Positions 10,170-19,353 of a stretch of 64,000 bases of DNA are shown in pieces. Location of the stretch: positions 1,531,637-1,595,636 of the forward strand of contig NZ_CP022314.1 in NCBI RefSeq assembly GCF_003352915.1, in the 5' to 3' direction. The position numbers and the translations under genes were made by a program. Positions within the stretch are counted from its first letter, which is position 1. Each line of letters begins with the position of its first letter. The DNA is from Arthrobacter sp. PM3 (lineage in GTDB: Bacteria; Actinomycetota; Actinomycetes; Actinomycetales; Micrococcaceae). Under the pieces are notes generated by a model, which saw nothing but the letters and a program-made list of their open reading frames with translations, was not told where the DNA came from and did no database searches.

Positions 10170-11198
10170 ATGTCAGGACCAGGCCCGGGCCGCAGCGGCC
10201 GGATTCCGCCCCCGCCGCGACGGGCCACGGCGTGGCTCGTCCTCGCACTGCTCGCCGCGGCCCCGGTGGCGGTGCTCTCTGTCTTCCGGGCGGTCCCGGG
10301 TGCGTGGCCACGGCTGGTGGTCCAGCTCCTGTCCTTCACGCCCTGGCTCGCGGTCCCCGCCGCCGCCGGGGTCGCCTTCGCGTCGTTGAGCCGGCGCGCC
10401 TGGCTGTTCGCGACGACGACGGCGCTGCTGGCCCTGCAGCTGTTCTGGATCTTCGCGCCGGGCCTGGCCCGTTCGGCGCCGGGCGCAGCGACCCGGCGGG
10501 TGGAGCTGAAGGTGATGAACATCAACGCATTGCATGGTGAGGCGGATGCGGCCGCGATCGTCCGGCTGGTCCGGGACAACGGCATCGGGCTCCTGGCCGT
10601 GGAGGAACACACACCCGCCCTGGAGGAGCGGCTGGACGCCGCGGGACTGGCGGGCCTGCTGCCCCACCGGGTCAGCCGTCCCGCCGCCCGCGCCTCCGGC
10701 ACCGCGGTTTTCTCCGTCCACCCCTTGGAGCTGACGGGGATGGTGCCGGATTCCCAGTTCGTCATGCCGACGGTCCGGCTCCGGCCCGTCCTCGGGGACG
10801 GGTCCGCGACCGTGGAGGTAACTGTCGTGCACGCCAAGCCGCCGGTGGATGCCGGCGTCACGCGGTGGCGGCAGGACCTCGCCGCGCTGGGCAAGGTGGC
10901 CGCCCGCCCCGGGAACGTGGTGCTGATCGGCGATTTCAATGCCACCTACGATCACGCCGAGTTCCGCCAGCTGCTGGCTGGAGACGGCGGTCGGCCGCTG
11001 GCGGACGTCGGCGTTGCGGCCGGGTCGCGGCTGATCCCCACCTGGCCCATGGACGGCCTGCCGCTGCCGGGCATCACGATCGACCACATCGTCACCAGCA
11101 CTGAGATCCAGGGCAGCGCCTACGCGGTGCACCAGGTGCCGGGCACGGACCACGCCGCTGTCGTGGCCACTCTCAGCATCCCGGCGGACGCCGGCTAG
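10170..11198 (+). CDS. Endonuclease/exonuclease/phosphatase family membrane protein
   Basis: A 342-residue protein with three membrane segments in the first 110 residues (about 20-40, 52-72, 77-98) and a C-terminal EEP (DNase I-like) metal-dependent phosphohydrolase domain. Visible catalytic motifs are MNINALHG with the conserved Asn, LLAVEEHTP with the metal-binding Glu, GDFNATYDH, and IDHIVTS with the catalytic Asp-His pair. The domain probably faces the cell exterior; its substrate (nucleic acid, lipid or sugar phosphate) cannot be told. The start at ATG 10170 is supported by a -10 placed 7 bases upstream. It is transcribed divergently from ileS, and its stop overlaps that of the following convergent gene. 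Confidence 0.85.
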   Translation: MSGPGPGRSGRIPPPPRRATAWLVLALLAAAPVAVLSVFRAVPGAWPRLVVQLLSFTPWLAVPAAAGVAFASLSRRAWLFATTTALLALQLFWIFAPGLARSAPGAATRRVELKVMNINALHGEADAAAIVRLVRDNGIGLLAVEEHTPALEERLDAAGLAGLLPHRVSRPAARASGTAVFSVHPLELTGMVPDSQFVMPTVRLRPVLGDGSATVEVTVVHAKPPVDAGVTRWRQDLAALGKVAARPGNVVLIGDFNATYDHAEFRQLLAGDGGRPLADVGVAAGSRLIPTWPMDGLPLPGITIDHIVTSTEIQGSAYAVHQVPGTDHAAVVATLSIPADAG

Positions 11199-11983
11199 CC
11201 CTTCCGGATCATCTTGAAATTGGAGGCCTGGGCCACCGGGCGGATCACGATCTCGTCCAGGTTGACGTGATGCGGGAGGGCGACGGCGTAGCGGACCACG
11301 TCCGCGACGTCCGCGGCGGTCAGCGGCTTCTCGACGCCGGCGTAGACCTTGGCGGCCGCGTCCCGGTCCCCGAGCCGGTTCAGCGCGAACTCCTCCGTCT
11401 GGACCAGGCCGGGGGCCACCTCAATGACCCGGACGTTGTGCTCGGCCTCTTCAAGCCGCAGGGCGCCGGTCAGGGCGTGCTGGGCGAACTTGGCCGCGTT
11501 GTAGCCGCCGCCGCCCTCATAGGCCGCCAGGCCGGCCGTCGACGTGAGGTTCAGGACCGTGCCCTCGCCGCAGGCCCGCAGCATGGGCAGGAACGCACGG
11601 ATCAGCTTCATGCTGCCCAGCACGTTGACCTGGTACATCCACTCCCAGTCCCCGGTCTTGGCCTCGGCCACCTTGTCGGCGCCCCGGGCGCCGCCGGCGA
11701 TGTTGATCAGGGTGTCGATGCCGCCGGCCCGGGTCACCTCATCGAGCAGCCTGGCGATGTCGGCGTCGTCGGTCACGTCCGCCGGAAGCGCGACGGCGCC
11801 GGTCTCGGCGGCGAGCGCATCGAGCCGGTCGGCACGGCGGGCCACCGCGAACACGGTCCAGCCTTCCTTGCGCAGGGCGCGCACGGTGGCTTCGCCGATG
11901 CCGGTGCTGGCGCCGGTCACTACTGCCGCTTTGGCTGCTGTTGTTGTATTTGCAGTTCCTGCGTTGTGGGTTCCCTCAGTCAT
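11195..11983 (-). CDS. SDR family NAD(P)-dependent oxidoreductase
   Basis: Classical short-chain dehydrogenase of 262 residues. After a 17-residue tail it has the cofactor loop TGASTGIGEA, the structural motif NIAGGA (usual NNAG), a Ser in the LTSTAG segment and the catalytic YNAAK. The form resembles YdfG-type NADP-dependent 3-hydroxy acid or serine dehydrogenases; the substrate is not defined by sequence. ATG 11983 is preceded at exactly six bases by TAGGGT, indicating a leaderless transcript. It stands alone, convergent with the phosphohydrolase gene. Confidence 0.88.
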   Translation of the reverse strand: MTEGTHNAGTANTTTAAKAAVVTGASTGIGEATVRALRKEGWTVFAVARRADRLDALAAETGAVALPADVTDDADIARLLDEVTRAGGIDTLINIAGGARGADKVAEAKTGDWEWMYQVNVLGSMKLIRAFLPMLRACGEGTVLNLTSTAGLAAYEGGGGYNAAKFAQHALTGALRLEEAEHNVRVIEVAPGLVQTEEFALNRLGDRDAAAKVYAGVEKPLTAADVADVVRYAVALPHHVNLDEIVIRPVAQASNFKMIRKG

Positions 11984-11989
11984 GACACC

Positions 11990-11995
11990 ACCCTA
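11990..11995 (-). promoter_or_regulatory. Leaderless-type -10 of the SDR gene
   Basis: TAGGGT on the minus strand ends 6 bases before ATG 11983; no clear -35. Confidence 0.5.
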
Positions 11996-12086
11996 ACGGC
12001 AAGCCCGAGGCGCCCGCGCGGGCCGCCGTCGTCGTCCGCGGGGCGTCCCGGACGCGCTTGATCACGAAGCTTCCGGCCGTGTTGGG

Positions 12087-12130
12087 CCCGGAATTGTCCC
12101 GGAATTGTCCCGGAATTGTCCCGGAATTGT
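12087..12130. repeat. Four tandem 11-base repeats upstream of valS
   Basis: Four perfect head-to-tail copies of CCCGGAATTGT occupy 12087-12130, followed by a partial CCCG. The 11-base period is about one helical turn, so each copy presents the same face of DNA. Each copy with the next gives TTGTCC, a -35-like hexamer. Confidence 0.9.
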
Positions 12131-12145
12131 CCCGTTGAGTATGCT
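12116..12145 (+). promoter_or_regulatory. Predicted valS promoter overlapping the 11-base repeats
   Basis: TTGTCC at 12116-12121, inside the repeat array, is 18 bases from TATGCT at 12140-12145. Transcription would begin near 12152, leaving a leader of about 33 bases before ATG 12185. Confidence 0.45.
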
Positions 12146-12184
12146 CCTGCAGGTCGGCGCCGCCTGCCATGGAAGAATTGACCC

Positions 12185-14803
12185 ATGGCTGAAGACACGC
12201 AGGGTACAGACACGCCCACCACCGCCCCCATCAACGTTCCGGACAAGCCCGCCCTCGAGGGGCTGGAAGCCGCCCTCACCCGGCGCTGGCTTGACGAAGG
12301 GACCTACAAGTTCAATCCGGACACCACCCGGGAACAGGTCTACTCGATCGACACTCCCCCGCCGACGGCGTCGGGTTCCCTCCACGTCGGACACATGTTC
12401 TCCTACACGCAGACCGACGTCCTGGCCCGCTACCAGCGCATGACCGGCAAGAACGTCTTCTACCCCATGGGCTGGGACGACAACGGCCTGCCCACCGAGC
12501 GCCGCGTCCAGAACTACTACGGCGTGCGCTGCGATCCGGCGATCGCCTACGACGCCGGTTACCGTCCCCCGGCCGAGCCCGCCAAGAACCAGCGCGACTT
12601 CGATGTGATCTCCCGCAGGAACTTCATCGAGCTGTGCGAAGAGCTCGCGGTCGAGGACGAGAAGGTCTTCGAGCACCTCTTCCGGACCCTGGGCCTGTCG
12701 GTGGACTGGAACCTGACCTACCGGACCATTGATGACAAGTCCCGCGCGATTTCCCAGCGCGCCTTCCTGGCCAACCTGGGCTCTGGGGACGCCTACATGG
12801 CCGAGGCGCCCACCCTGTGGGATGTCACGTTCCGCACCGCGGTGGCCCAGGCCGAGCTGGAGGACCGCGAGGTCGCCGGCGCCTACTACCGTTACCCGTT
12901 CTTCACCGCCGACGGCGAGAAGATCTTCATCGAGACCACCCGCCCCGAACTGCTGGCCGCGTGCGCCGCGCTGGTGGCAAACCCCGACGACGAGCGGTAC
13001 CGCCCGCTGTTCGGCAAGAAGGTCACCTCTCCCCTGTTCGGCGTCGAGGTGGAGGTCAAGGCCCACCCGCTCGCCAAGGCCGACAAGGGCTCGGGCATCG
13101 CCATGGTCTGCACCTTCGGCGACCTCACCGACGTCACCTGGTGGCGTGAACTGCAGCTGCCCACCCGCGCGATCGTGGGCCGCGACGGCCGCATCATCGG
13201 CGACACTCCGGACTGGATCACCACCGAAGCAGGCCGTGGCGCGTTCGCCGCGATCGCCGGCAAGACCGTCTTCAGCGCCAAGGAGGCCGTGGTGGAGCTC
13301 CTCGCTGCGGCGGACCTGCTGGACGGCGAGCCGAAGAAGATCATGCACCCGGTGAACTTCTTCGAGAAGGGTGACAAGCCCCTCGAGGTCGTGACCTCCC
13401 GCCAGTGGTACATCCGCAACGGCGGCCGGGAAGAGGACCGCCGCGAGCGCCTGATCGGCCGCGGCAACGAGATCGAGTTCCACCCGTCCTTCATGCGTTC
13501 CCGCTACGAGAACTGGATTTCCGGGCTCAACGGCGACTGGCTGGTCTCCCGCCAGCGCTTCTTCGGCGTGCCCGTGCCGGTCTGGTACCCGCTGGACGCC
13601 GACGGCAACCCCGACTACGACGCCCCGATCCTGCCCGCGGACGCCCAGCTGCCCGTGGACCCGGCCGCCGACGCCGCACCCGGCTACGAGGAAGCCCAGC
13701 GCGACGTGCCGGGCGGCTTCACGGGCGACGCCGACGTCCTGGACACGTGGGCCACGTCCTCCCTGACCCCGCAGATCGTGGGCGGCTGGAGCACCGACGA
13801 GGCACTCTTCGCCAAGGTCTACCCCTTCGACGTGCGGCCGCAGGGCCACGACATCATCCGGACCTGGCTGTTCTCCTCCGCCGTGCGCGCGGACGCACTG
13901 CAGAAGACCGCGCCGTGGAAGCACGCCGCGATCTCCGGCTGGATCCTGGACCCGGACCGCAAGAAGATGTCCAAGTCCAAGGGCAACGTCATTGTTCCCA
14001 CCGATGTGCTGGAGGAGTACGGCTCCGACGCCGTGCGCTATTGGGCCGCCTCGGCCCGGCTCGGGGCGGACACGGCGTACGAGATCGCCCAGATGAAGAT
14101 CGGCCGCCGCCTGGCCATCAAGCTGCTGAACGCCTCCAAGTTCGTGCTGAACCTGGGCGCCACCGAGGACTCTGTGGCGTCCGGCGACCTGTCCGTGCTG
14201 AGCAACCCCCTGGACCGGGCCGTCCTGGCCCAGCTTGCCGACGTCGTCCAGCAGGCCACCAAGGCGTTCGAGGGCTACGACTATGCCCGGGCGCTGCAGA
14301 TCACGGAGAGCTTCTTCTGGAACTTCACCGACGACTACGTGGAGCTCATCAAGGACCGCGCGTACGGCGCCGCCGGCGAGGAGCAGCAAGCGTCCGTCCT
14401 GGCCGCCCTCGCGACGAGCCTGGATACGCTCCTGCGGCTCTTCGCACCGTTCCTGCCGTTCGCCACGGAGGAAGTCTGGAGCTGGTGGCGCGCGGGGTCG
14501 GTGCACCGGGCCCAGTGGCCGGCCGCGGTGGAGGTCGACGGCGACACGACGCTCCTGGCGACGGTCGGCACCGCCCTCAGCGGCATCCGCAAGGCCAAGT
14601 CCGAAGCCAAGGTCAAGCAGCGCACCGAGGTGCTCTCGGCCGCAATCACGGCGCCGGAAGGGATCATCACCCAGCTCAAGGCCGGCCTGGCGGACCTGAA
14701 GGCCGCGGCCAACGCGCGGGAGATCGCGCTTGTGGCCGGCGAAGGTGAACTGGCCGTCAGTGATGTGGTGCTGGCAGCTCCCGAGGAGCCCGCCCAGGCG
14801 TAG
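12185..14803 (+). CDS. valS: Valine--tRNA ligase
   Basis: Class I synthetase charging tRNA-Val, 872 residues. This is shorter than the E. coli type and matches the shorter (type 2) ValS lineage found in many actinobacteria. HIGH appears as HVGH at residues 67-70 and KMSKSKGN near 594-601. The editing domain falls between about 190 and 370, and an anticodon-binding helical domain ends the protein. A weak GGAAG ribosome site precedes ATG 12185. The frame is intact with no frameshift. The gene is monocistronic, with a repeat-containing promoter region and a strong terminator. Confidence 0.95.
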   Translation: MAEDTQGTDTPTTAPINVPDKPALEGLEAALTRRWLDEGTYKFNPDTTREQVYSIDTPPPTASGSLHVGHMFSYTQTDVLARYQRMTGKNVFYPMGWDDNGLPTERRVQNYYGVRCDPAIAYDAGYRPPAEPAKNQRDFDVISRRNFIELCEELAVEDEKVFEHLFRTLGLSVDWNLTYRTIDDKSRAISQRAFLANLGSGDAYMAEAPTLWDVTFRTAVAQAELEDREVAGAYYRYPFFTADGEKIFIETTRPELLAACAALVANPDDERYRPLFGKKVTSPLFGVEVEVKAHPLAKADKGSGIAMVCTFGDLTDVTWWRELQLPTRAIVGRDGRIIGDTPDWITTEAGRGAFAAIAGKTVFSAKEAVVELLAAADLLDGEPKKIMHPVNFFEKGDKPLEVVTSRQWYIRNGGREEDRRERLIGRGNEIEFHPSFMRSRYENWISGLNGDWLVSRQRFFGVPVPVWYPLDADGNPDYDAPILPADAQLPVDPAADAAPGYEEAQRDVPGGFTGDADVLDTWATSSLTPQIVGGWSTDEALFAKVYPFDVRPQGHDIIRTWLFSSAVRADALQKTAPWKHAAISGWILDPDRKKMSKSKGNVIVPTDVLEEYGSDAVRYWAASARLGADTAYEIAQMKIGRRLAIKLLNASKFVLNLGATEDSVASGDLSVLSNPLDRAVLAQLADVVQQATKAFEGYDYARALQITESFFWNFTDDYVELIKDRAYGAAGEEQQASVLAALATSLDTLLRLFAPFLPFATEEVWSWWRAGSVHRAQWPAAVEVDGDTTLLATVGTALSGIRKAKSEAKVKQRTEVLSAAITAPEGIITQLKAGLADLKAAANAREIALVAGEGELAVSDVVLAAPEEPAQA

Positions 14804-14821
14804 TCTCCGGCGGAAGCACTA

Positions 14822-14879
14822 GAAGGGGCCCCCGGTCCGGTTCGGGGAAGCAGTTCTGATCCGGACCGGGGGCCCCTTC
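14822..14879. terminator. Large hairpin between convergent valS and the monooxygenase gene
   Basis: A perfect 19-base-pair stem (14822-14840 with 14861-14879) encloses a 20-base loop. It lies between two converging genes and can serve both. The T-run is poor, so termination efficiency is uncertain. Confidence 0.7.
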
Positions 14880-14895
14880 GGCGTGTCAGGGAGGC

Positions 14896-15189
14896 TCAGA
14901 TTTCGAAGGACGTCCCGAAGTGTGTCAGCACCGGCGGGGCTGCCAGGAGCTCTCCCAATCCGCTTGCGCCGTCGCCTGCCCGCCAGGCGCGATAGGCGGC
15001 GTCGTGTTCCATCGACACCCACTGTTCGACCACCAGAAAGTGCGCCGGATCATTGCTGTCAACCAGCACGTCGACGCCGAGGCAGCCGTCAAAGTCACGC
15101 GTATCGGAGGGAATGTCGCGGAGCACCGCCGGCGCCGTGGGCAAGGCCTCCGCTTTAAGGGTCAGGTCAAGGTGGGCTGTAACGGGCAT
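14896..15189 (-). CDS. Antibiotic biosynthesis monooxygenase (ABM) domain protein
   Basis: A 97-residue protein matching the ABM/YgiN ferredoxin-like fold: a beta-strand start (VTAHLDLTLK), a central FLVVEQW strand and a helix ending before HFGTSFEI. Family members are cofactor-free quinol monooxygenases or haem-related enzymes; this one's substrate is unknown. The start ATG 15189 follows TTGGAG six bases upstream. A longer open frame adds 20 residues unlike the family and lacks a ribosome site. Confidence 0.8.
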   Translation of the reverse strand: MPVTAHLDLTLKAEALPTAPAVLRDIPSDTRDFDGCLGVDVLVDSNDPAHFLVVEQWVSMEHDAAYRAWRAGDGASGLGELLAAPPVLTHFGTSFEI

Positions 15190-15445
15190 GGCACTCCAAT
15201 GTTCGCAGGTGGGCACAGGACAAAACCGGGCGGGATGCCCGGAGATCATGGCACCGGAGCCGCTGCCCTGTCACTGGAAGCAACAGCCGGGCCGCCGGGC
15301 TTGTTCCTTCGGCCCTGAACCCGTGCGGGTCGCCGCCGAGGTCACCCGGAGCGGATGAGGCGCCGCACCTCGCCGGGGGCACAGAATGAAGCTGCGGCGG
15401 TCCGTCGGATCGCCTTCCACCCAAGAAGACACGGAGGTCATCCGC

Positions 15446-15919
15446 ATGGCTGAGATATTCGATGAACTGGGGCCGGTGGACTGGCTCGTCGTGGAGTTCC
15501 CGGGTCCCGACTTCGGCAAGGGCCAGGTCGCCCCGTTCCTGGAGGACCTCGTCCAGCGTGACCTCATCAGGGTGCTCGACATGGTGTTCCTGAGAAAGAC
15601 CGAGGACGGCACGCTTGAGACGGCCGAGATTTCCGACCTCGACCCGAGCGAGCTCGGCGAACTGCGCACGGCCGAGGCCGAACTGGCCATGGTGCTCTCC
15701 GAGCAGGACGTCATGGACCTTGCCGAGACGATCGCACCCGGCCACTCCGCCGCCGTGCTCGTCTGGGAAAACCAGTGGGCGGCCCCGTTCGGCACCGCAG
15801 TCCGCAAGGCCGGCGGCCAGCTCGTGGCAAGCGGCCGGATCCCGACCCAAGCTGTCATCGCTGCATTCCAGGCCGACGCCGAAGCCGAGTCCACCGAAGA
15901 AACGAAAGAAGGAGCCTGA
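15446..15919 (+). CDS. DUF6325 family protein
   Basis: A 157-residue acidic protein of a family of unknown function common in actinobacteria. It opens with a GPVDWLVVEFP segment and carries an APG(H)SAAVLVWENQWA motif near 113-128, followed by an alanine-rich helix and an acidic tail. The start ATG 15446 is preceded by GGAGG seven bases upstream. Its 3' end contains the ribosome site of the next small gene, so the two are probably cotranscribed and translationally linked. Confidence 0.8.
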   Translation: MAEIFDELGPVDWLVVEFPGPDFGKGQVAPFLEDLVQRDLIRVLDMVFLRKTEDGTLETAEISDLDPSELGELRTAEAELAMVLSEQDVMDLAETIAPGHSAAVLVWENQWAAPFGTAVRKAGGQLVASGRIPTQAVIAAFQADAEAESTEETKEGA

Positions 15920-15920
15920 C

Positions 15921-16088
15921 ATGCCGCTGGCAGCACGACGCATGCGCAGGACCGCCGCCGCAGTCGGCGGGGCCGTTGTGGTCGCCCACGGGATCAACCG
16001 CCGTGGCGATCGCAGGGAGGACCGCCGGGATGACCGGCGGGACGACCGCGGCGACCGCCGGGACGACCGGCGCGACCGACGCGACTAA
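15921..16088 (+). CDS. Small membrane-anchored protein with Arg/Asp repeat tail
   Basis: A 55-residue protein beginning one base after the DUF6325 stop. AAGGAG lies inside the end of that gene, ten bases before ATG 15921. Residues 13-24 (AAAVGGAVVVAH) form one short hydrophobic segment. From about residue 27 the chain is almost entirely Arg and Asp with an occasional Gly or Glu, in units such as RRD, RDD and GDRRD, ending RRD. The tail is encoded by repeated GACCGCCGGGAT-like units. I do not recognise a function. Start, ribosome site and linkage support a real gene. Confidence 0.7.
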   Translation: MPLAARRMRRTAAAVGGAVVVAHGINRRGDRREDRRDDRRDDRGDRRDDRRDRRD

Positions 16089-16226
16089 CCCCGCGGCGGA
16101 CACCACCGGGGCGGCTCCCGGCAAACACAGGTGCGCATGACCCGTCCAGGTCATGCGCACCGTACACAATTTTTGATCCGACTATTCGCGGGCCTACTCT
16201 TGGGCCGCCCTCTTTTGGGCAAAGGG

Positions 16227-16269
16227 GAAGCCCCATCAGCGTTTTGCCGTTGGTGGGGCTTCGACTTTT
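16227..16269 (+). terminator. Predicted intrinsic terminator after the small Arg/Asp gene
   Basis: GAAGCCCCA at 16227-16235 pairs with TGGGGCTTC at 16254-16262, followed by GACTTTTC. It lies about 140 bases after the stop. Confidence 0.6.
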
Positions 16270-16469
16270 CGATTGTCACGTGACGTCTTAGACAATCTGG
16301 CGGGATCCTTAGATTTCCAGGTCTTCCTACCTCGTCACTGGTAGCCATCATCTGACTTTGCCGAAGGCTGCGTCGGATAAGTGTCACTGAATCTTTGGTT
16401 CCTGCGTCCCAATTCTTTCGAAGTGGGTAAGATCAATTGTGATCCCGGTCACCCCCAAACGCAAGGGGC

Positions 16470-16501
16470 GGGGAAGAATTACACGTCAGTAATTCTTCCC
16501 C
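16470..16501. terminator. Perfect hairpin downstream of the nitroreductase-like gene
   Basis: GGGGAAGAATTAC at 16470-16482 pairs over 13 bases with 16489-16501, with the loop ACGTCA. It sits 31 bases past the stop of the minus-strand gene. No T-run follows, so the role as terminator is inferred from position. Confidence 0.55.
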
Positions 16502-16532
16502 TGCCCATTCGGGACGCCGGCGGCGCCGCGGT

Positions 16533-17150
16533 TTAGTCGAAGACGGGGCTTTCGGTGCGGCTGCGCTTGATTTCGAAGAAGTAGGGGAAGGAAGCCAGGG
16601 TCACCGTGGCGTCCCAGAGGCGTCCGGCTTCTTCGCCGCGCGGGATCCTGGTTAGGACCGGGCCAAAGAATGCGGTGCCGTTGAACGCAACCACCGGCGT
16701 GCCGACGTCCTGGCCCACGAGCGAGATCCCGGCCTCGTGGCTGGCCCGCAACCGGGCGTCGAATTCCTCCGACTGCCCGGCCGCGGCGAGCCCGGCGGGC
16801 AGGCCCGTCTCGGCCAGCGACTTGGCGATGACCTCGTCGATGTCTTTGTTGCCTTCATTGTGGATCTTGGTGCCCATGGCATCGTAGAGCGGCTTGATGT
16901 ACCCGGTGCCGTGCTGTTCGGCGGCGGCCGTAATGACCCGGACCGGGGCCCAGGCCTTTTGCATGAGTTCCTTGTAGTTCTCGGGCAGCTCGTCCCGGCC
17001 CTCGTTGAGCACAGAGAGGCTCATGACGTGCCATTCGGTCGTGATGTCGCGGACGTCTTCCACTTCGCCGATCCAGCGGGAGGTGACCCAGGCGAAGGGG
17101 CACATCGGATCGAACCAGAAATCGGCCTTATTAGAAACAGTTTCAGACAC
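16533..17150 (-). CDS. DsbA-fold protein of the mycothiol-dependent nitroreductase (Rv2466c-like) family
   Basis: A 205-residue thioredoxin-fold protein with the family's opening FWFDPMCPFAW followed by TSRWI. Mycobacterial Rv2466c carries a CPWC active site. Here the second cysteine is replaced by Ala (CPFA), leaving a single active-site thiol, compatible with a mycothiol-mediated monothiol mechanism. The C-terminal GTPVVAFNGTAFFGPVL segment carries the cis-Pro. The start is GTG 17150, preceded by GAGGAG. The longer frame adds a Pro/Arg-rich stretch that is not family-like. It lies downstream of clpX in the same direction; reducing activity is inferred. Confidence 0.82.
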   Translation of the reverse strand: MSETVSNKADFWFDPMCPFAWVTSRWIGEVEDVRDITTEWHVMSLSVLNEGRDELPENYKELMQKAWAPVRVITAAAEQHGTGYIKPLYDAMGTKIHNEGNKDIDEVIAKSLAETGLPAGLAAAGQSEEFDARLRASHEAGISLVGQDVGTPVVAFNGTAFFGPVLTRIPRGEEAGRLWDATVTLASFPYFFEIKRSRTESPVFD

Positions 17151-17234
17151 AGGCGGTCTCCTCTGGAAATCTTGGGGGCGAAAGTCTTCAGGGCATGGCG
17201 CACTCATGGCGCGCCAAGAGGGTGTAGCGGGGAA

Positions 17235-18524
<1,290 letters not shown>

Positions 18525-18604
18525 GTGTGAACCCCTTTAGTAGCTTGCTGCTGGCTGTGACATGTTCCACTCTAGGTCACTTTGGGCCCGATGGGTGGAA
18601 AGCG

Positions 18605-18643
18605 GACGCCGGTGCGGCCATGTGAAGGTGCCGCACCGGCGTC
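18605..18643 (-). terminator. Hairpin between clpP2 and clpX
   Basis: GACGCCGGTGCGGC at 18605-18618 pairs over 14 bases with 18630-18643. In the minus direction it is followed by CGCTTTCC. It implies separate or attenuated transcription of clpX relative to clpP1P2. Confidence 0.65.
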
Positions 18644-18655
18644 GCCTGGTGCTGG

Positions 18656-19315
18656 TTAGCGGGTGATGGCCTGGGGCTTGATCTTGCGGGAATCCAGGAC
18701 CTGGTCGATGAGGCCGTAGTTCATGGCCTCGGCGGCGGTGAGGATCTTGTCCCGCTCGATGTCGTTGTTGACCTGCTCCGGCGTCCGGCCGGAGTGGCGG
18801 GCCAGCGTGTCTTCGAGCCAGGAGCGCATCCGCATGACTTCGGCGGCCTGGATCTCGAGGTCCGAGGCCTGGCCGCCCTGGCCGCCCGAGAGCGAGGGCT
18901 GGTGGATCAGGACCCGCGCGTTCGGCAGGGCCAGGCGCTTGCCCGGGGTGCCGGCGGCCAGGAGCACAGCGGCGGCGCTGGCCGCCTGGCCCAGGCAGAC
19001 GGTCTGGATCTCGGGCCGGATGTACGTCATGGTGTCGTAGATCGCGGTCATGGCGGTGAAGGAGCCGCCCGGGGAGTTGATGTAGAGGGTGATGTCGCGG
19101 TCCGGGTCGGTGGACTCGAGCACCAGCAACTGCGCCATGATGTCATCGGCCGAGGCGTCGTCGACCTGGACGCCGAGGAAGATGATGCGGTCCTCGAACA
19201 GCTTGGTGTACGGGTCCTGGCGCTTGAAGCCGTAGGGCGTGCGCTCTTCGAACTGCGGCAGGACGTAGCGGCTGCTCGGCATGTGGCCGGCGGTCGATCC
19301 GAAGTTGTAGTTCAT
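18656..19315 (-). CDS. clpP2: ATP-dependent Clp protease proteolytic subunit ClpP2
   Basis: Serine protease subunit that in actinobacteria forms a mixed ClpP1P2 tetradecamer. Catalytic Ser is S113 in GQAASAA and His is H138 in LIHQP; the Asp lies in the NDIERD region. The N-terminus is about 20 residues longer than ClpP1. Three in-frame ATGs exist (19336, 19321, 19315). I prefer 19315 (219 residues) because AGGAG lies eight bases before it. It follows clpP1 by about 40 bases and is cotranscribed with it. Confidence 0.95.
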   Translation of the reverse strand: MNYNFGSTAGHMPSSRYVLPQFEERTPYGFKRQDPYTKLFEDRIIFLGVQVDDASADDIMAQLLVLESTDPDRDITLYINSPGGSFTAMTAIYDTMTYIRPEIQTVCLGQAASAAAVLLAAGTPGKRLALPNARVLIHQPSLSGGQGGQASDLEIQAAEVMRMRSWLEDTLARHSGRTPEQVNNDIERDKILTAAEAMNYGLIDQVLDSRKIKPQAITR

Positions 19316-19353
19316 GTTCATTGCTCCTGAAGTCATTTCTCGCTACCTGCCCG

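Larger units (their letters stand above)
16089..16532. other. Geneless stretch with several inverted repeats
   Basis: No convincing protein is coded here on either strand; a 78-codon frame on the minus strand lacks a ribosome site and family resemblance. Bases 16270-16450 look poorer in G+C than the flanks. Three inverted repeats are visible: 16227-16262, GATTGTC/GACAATC at about 16271-16298, and 16470-16501. A non-coding RNA is possible but unproven. Confidence 0.5.

Noticed and set aside
12062..14506. 814-codon open frame on the minus strand opposite valS
   Set aside because: Antisense shadow of valS, which has both class I signature motifs.
16151..16387. 78-codon minus-strand frame in the geneless stretch
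   Set aside because: No ribosome site or -10, no family resemblance, and it crosses a hairpin.
16201..16532. 6C-type or other known actinobacterial small RNA
   Set aside because: The hairpins are present but I could not match the paired C-rich loops of 6C RNA, so I left the region unassigned.
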